NCBI GenBank assembly: GCA_027492795.1
Contig: JAPUEB010000006.1
Location: 269,089 to 333,088 of the forward strand
From: Chryseobacterium sp.
GTDB lineage: Bacteria > Bacteroidota > Bacteroidia > Flavobacteriales > Weeksellaceae
Reading direction: 5' to 3'
Length of the DNA: 64,000 nucleotides
Each line of letters opens with the position of its first letter. Within the stretch, counting starts at the first letter, position 1. The notes under the pieces were generated by a model that saw only the letters and a program-made list of their open reading frames with translations, had not been told where the DNA came from and searched no databases. This document shows positions 61,951 to 64,000 of the stretch, one piece after another. The position numbers were made by a program, and so were the translations under genes.

Positions 61951-62614
61951 TTTTCTTCACGCCGTGAAAATCTTTAAGGTAAAAAGGTTCGAAATAGGCA
62001 ACATCCTCAAACTCTTTTCTGTTGAATTTTTCTAAAGATTTTTTAATTAAATATTTTGCGGATGGATAAATGTTTTCATTGAACTCTACGCCCGAAATTT
62101 GTAGTATTTCCTTTGCTTTTTTCGCGCCGTCGCCAACAAAGACGAGTTTTTTACCTTCATATTCTTTGAAAGAATCCTCATCCAGAACTTTTGCTTCGGT
62201 TTCGGAAATCATTTCGCCCGATTTTCCGTCGAAAACTGCCGTATAAACCTCCATTCTTCTTGCATCAACCATTGGAATGATATAATCGAAATCTTGGTTT
62301 AAAAAAGGCTCTATCATTGTTTCCAAAGAATTCACTGCGATTAAAGGAATTTTTAAACCATAACAGAATCCTTTTGCAGACGAAGCACCAATTCTCAAAC
62401 CGGTGTAGGAACCCGGTCCCATTCCTAAAGAAACGGCATCCAAATCTTTCAACGAAATTTCCGCGCCTTCCAAAGCCCATTCTACAAAATTGTGTAAACT
62501 TTCGCTTTGCTTATAATTTTCGGAAATCTCTTCGCAAAGACAAAGCATTTCCTCGCCGTCGGAAATCGCGACAGAACAGTTTTTGGAAGAGGTTTCGATG
62601 TGGAGGATTTTCAT
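61934..62614 (-). CDS. tsaB: tRNA threonylcarbamoyladenosine protein TsaB
   Basis: A 226-residue inactive paralogue of TsaD. ILHIETSSKNCSVAI is the ASKHA start; GMGPGSYTGLRIGASSAKGF the phosphate-loop-like motif. TsaB dimerises with TsaD and TsaE to make t6A37 in tRNA; t6A is the substrate of TcdA, encoded at 26042. C-terminus is Lys-rich (DFHGVKKKKSED), reading into the terminator. Faces porW. Confidence 0.94.
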   Translation of the reverse strand: MKILHIETSSKNCSVAISDGEEMLCLCEEISENYKQSESLHNFVEWALEGAEISLKDLDAVSLGMGPGSYTGLRIGASSAKGFCYGLKIPLIAVNSLETMIEPFLNQDFDYIIPMVDARRMEVYTAVFDGKSGEMISETEAKVLDEDSFKEYEGKKLVFVGDGAKKAKEILQISGVEFNENIYPSAKYLIKKSLEKFNRKEFEDVAYFEPFYLKDFHGVKKKKSED

Positions 62615-62617
62615 TTT

Positions 62618-62710
62618 TGAAATTTGAAAATTTGAAAATGAGTTAATTTGAAAATTTTCACAAAGATAGTTTTCATTTTCAAATCTTCAAATTGAAGAAT
62701 TTTCAAATTA
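62618..62710. repeat. ATTTGAAAA-type palindromic tandem repeat
   Basis: Left arm 62618-62659 has four ATTTGAAAA/AATTTGAAAAT words; right arm 62670-62710 has ATTTTCAAAT, CTTCAAATT and TTTTCAAATT, the same words inverted. It fills the tsaB-SDR gap. Confidence 0.75.
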
Positions 62711-63457
62711 TTTTCGGTAAATCATTCTCGGTTCTGCCTGTGCTTTAGGATAAATGCAAAGTTCGGCAATGGAAACTCTTTCAGGTGCATTTACACAATA
62801 GGAAACAGCGTCTGCAATATCTTCGGCTTTCAAAGCATCGTAACCTGCATAAACTGTTTTTGCACGTTCTTCGTCGCCTTTAAAACGAATTTTTGAAAAA
62901 TCGGTTGCTACTGCTCTAGGCTGAATATTCGTAACTTTTATCCCAAATTCTGTTAGCTCAATACGCATTCCTTCTGAAATTACATCAACCGCTTTTTTGG
63001 AAGCGCAATACACCACTCCATTGGCGTAAGTTTGTCGTGCCGCTACGGAAGAAATATTTACAATATGACCTGAATTTTGCGTTTTCATCAACGAAATTAT
63101 CGGTTTTGAAACATACAGAAGTCCTTTTACATTTCCGTCCATCATCGCATCCCAATCGTCGCAACTACCGTCTGAAATGGGATCTAAACCGTGCGCATTT
63201 CCGGCATTATTGATGAGAATATCAATGTTTTTCCAGTTTTCCGGAAGTGAAGCGATGGATTTTTCCACCTCTTCCCTATTCCGAACATCGAATTTTAGGG
63301 TAATAATTTCGGTTTTTTTGGAAAGTTCGTCTTGAAGATTTTTCAAAACTTCTTCCCTTCTTCCGCAAAGAATCAATCGTTTCCCTTCTTCTGCAAAGCG
63401 TTCTGCGATGGCTTTTCCGATTCCGGAAGTGGCTCCGGTGATGAGTGCTGTTTTCAT
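62708..63457 (-). CDS. SDR family oxidoreductase
   Basis: Start at 63457 (MKTALITGATSGIGKAIAE); five upstream residues from 63472 are less likely. 249 residues. Cofactor loop TGATSGIG, NNAG segment, active-site Ser (NISSVAARQ), Tyr and Lys in YCASKKAVD. Acidic residues in GRREEV suggest NADP use. The end resembles YdfG-type serine/3-hydroxy-acid dehydrogenases (SIAELCIYPKAQ). Substrate uncertain. Confidence 0.92.
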   Translation of the reverse strand: MKTALITGATSGIGKAIAERFAEEGKRLILCGRREEVLKNLQDELSKKTEIITLKFDVRNREEVEKSIASLPENWKNIDILINNAGNAHGLDPISDGSCDDWDAMMDGNVKGLLYVSKPIISLMKTQNSGHIVNISSVAARQTYANGVVYCASKKAVDVISEGMRIELTEFGIKVTNIQPRAVATDFSKIRFKGDEERAKTVYAGYDALKAEDIADAVSYCVNAPERVSIAELCIYPKAQAEPRMIYRK

Positions 63458-63479
63458 AAAATAATTTAGCAATTTAAAA

Positions 63480-63530
63480 ATGTATCAATTTACCAATGAT
63501 TGGTAGATTAGTAAATTGATTGATTTTTAC
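63480..63530. repeat. ATCAATTTACCAATG palindromic repeat
   Basis: ATGTATCAATTTACCAATG faces TTGGTAGATTAGTAAATTGATTGAT; both hold CAATTTAC words. Between the SDR and yraN. Confidence 0.65.
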
Positions 63531-63532
63531 AT

Positions 63533-63904
63533 TCAATTGGCATCAAACGCCTCGAAAGCGTTCTCGATATGGGTGATTTCAAACTTTCCGTTTTCCTGTT
63601 GCAACACGGAAATGATGTCGAAACGAACTTCTTCCATTCTGTTTTGCTCTTTCAGAAATTCGTCGGCTGCTGTTACGATGAGTTTTATTTTTCGCTTGTT
63701 CACGGCTTCATGAGGTTCTAAAAAATAGTTGTTGGCTCTTGCTTTTACTTCAACAATGATGATTTTTCCCTCAAATTTTGCGATGATATCGATTTCGGCT
63801 TTTTGAAAACGGTAATTGGTAAAAATGATTTCATAACCTTTCTCTTCCAACTCAACTTTGGCGAGTTTTTCCGCTAATTTTCCGAATTCATTGTGATCAG
63901 CCAT
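63533..63904 (-). CDS. YraN/UPF0102 family protein
   Basis: 123 residues of the UPF0102 family, a small restriction-endonuclease-like (PDDEXK) fold. FGKLAEKLAKVELEEKGYEI, then AEIDIIAKFEGKIIIVEVKAR with the Asp and E-x-K residues of the nuclease core, are intact. The role is unsettled; members are thought to act on DNA in recombination or repair. Reads toward the repeat and SDR on the same strand. Confidence 0.93.
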   Translation of the reverse strand: MADHNEFGKLAEKLAKVELEEKGYEIIFTNYRFQKAEIDIIAKFEGKIIIVEVKARANNYFLEPHEAVNKRKIKLIVTAADEFLKEQNRMEEVRFDIISVLQQENGKFEITHIENAFEAFDAN

Positions 63905-63913
63905 TTCTTTTTG

Positions 63914-63955
63914 TTGCTAGTTGCTGGTTGCTAGTTTCTTGTTTCTTGTTTGATA
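63914..63955. repeat. TTGCTAG / TTTCTTG tandem words
   Basis: Three TTGCTAG/TTGCTGG copies and two TTTCTTG copies; CAAGAAA at about 63976 is an inverted partner of the second word. Lies upstream of yraN at the window edge. Confidence 0.55.
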
Positions 63956-64000
63956 TTTCATAAAATCGGTTGACAAGAAAGTGTAAACTTTAGGTTTACA

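Noticed and set aside
1..64000. tRNA, rRNA, tmRNA or riboswitch
   Set aside because: Gaps were read for T-loop/CCA patterns and known conserved cores; none was convincing, though small divergent RNAs could be missed.

Overview
The window is AT-rich chromosomal DNA (I estimate mid-30s percent GC) from a flavobacterium of the Chryseobacterium/Weeksellaceae type. The basis is the type IX secretion lipoprotein PorW/SprE, gliding lipoprotein GldH, the rpoZ-coaBC-DUF4835-recN gene block, Bacteroidota-style promoters (TTTG, about 20 nt, TAnnTTTG) and protein sequences that read like that group. No rRNA, tRNA, CRISPR array, complete IS or prophage was seen.

Layout. 1-2.3 kb (minus): sufA-sufB, then an antitoxin/PIN-toxin pair cut by the window edge. 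2.5-7 kb: M1 peptidase, coaX, tadA, sufS. 7-9.1 kb: a KilA-N gene between inverted repeats, a GC-richer repeat island, rplY and a nested palindrome. 9.1-13 kb (minus): prs, an SGNH-hydrolase lipoprotein and a FadL porin. 13.2-19 kb (plus): ricT-gldH-PBP1A, then selO. 19-25.3 kb (minus): bamD-rpoZ-coaBC-DUF4835-recN and a TetR regulator. 25.4-27.9 kb (plus): TatD-like, tcdA, rnpA, DUF4126. 28-40.3 kb (minus): TSUP permease, an acidic 558-residue protein, lptE, a sigma-54 activator, a small insert of accessory genes, miaB, an Abi-family defence gene, lysA, an exonuclease and a HerA-like ATPase. 40.4-43.9 kb (plus): a copper-uptake locus with an OprC/NosA-type receptor. 43.9-49.1 kb (plus): a GreA-like protein and a sulfur locus (TSUP permease, CstB-like persulfide dioxygenase/rhodanese, cupin, TPMT/halide-thiol-type methyltransferase, two small membrane proteins, thioredoxin). 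49.2-56.8 kb: S9 peptidase, radical SAM, lepA, and an ECF sigma/membrane regulator/Spy-like operon. 57.3-63.9 kb: DUF2520, KdsC-like, maf and porW (plus), then tsaB, an SDR and yraN (minus).

Most genes are housekeeping: Fe-S assembly, coenzyme A, tRNA modification, cell wall and outer-membrane biogenesis, translation and repair. The accessory content is small: the TA pair, the KilA-N cassette, the Abi gene, the insert between miaB and the sigma-54 activator (which contains a tiny ORF that looks like a PDDEXK/DUF1016 gene with its middle deleted), and the copper and sulfur loci.

The strongest unexplained signal is in the spaces between genes. About fifteen intergenic spots hold inverted repeats whose arms are often tandem copies of a 7-10 bp word, with a different word at each locus (AGATTTC, TCAAACAAA, CGCAAAGAG, ATTACGAAAT, AAGTCCGAAG, CACGAATG, CACAAAAGT, GTAAAATC, ATTTGAAAA and others). 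One pair brackets the KilA-N gene, and one word enters the coding ends of three proteins. They look like one class of small palindromic element with changing sequence, possibly mobilised in trans.
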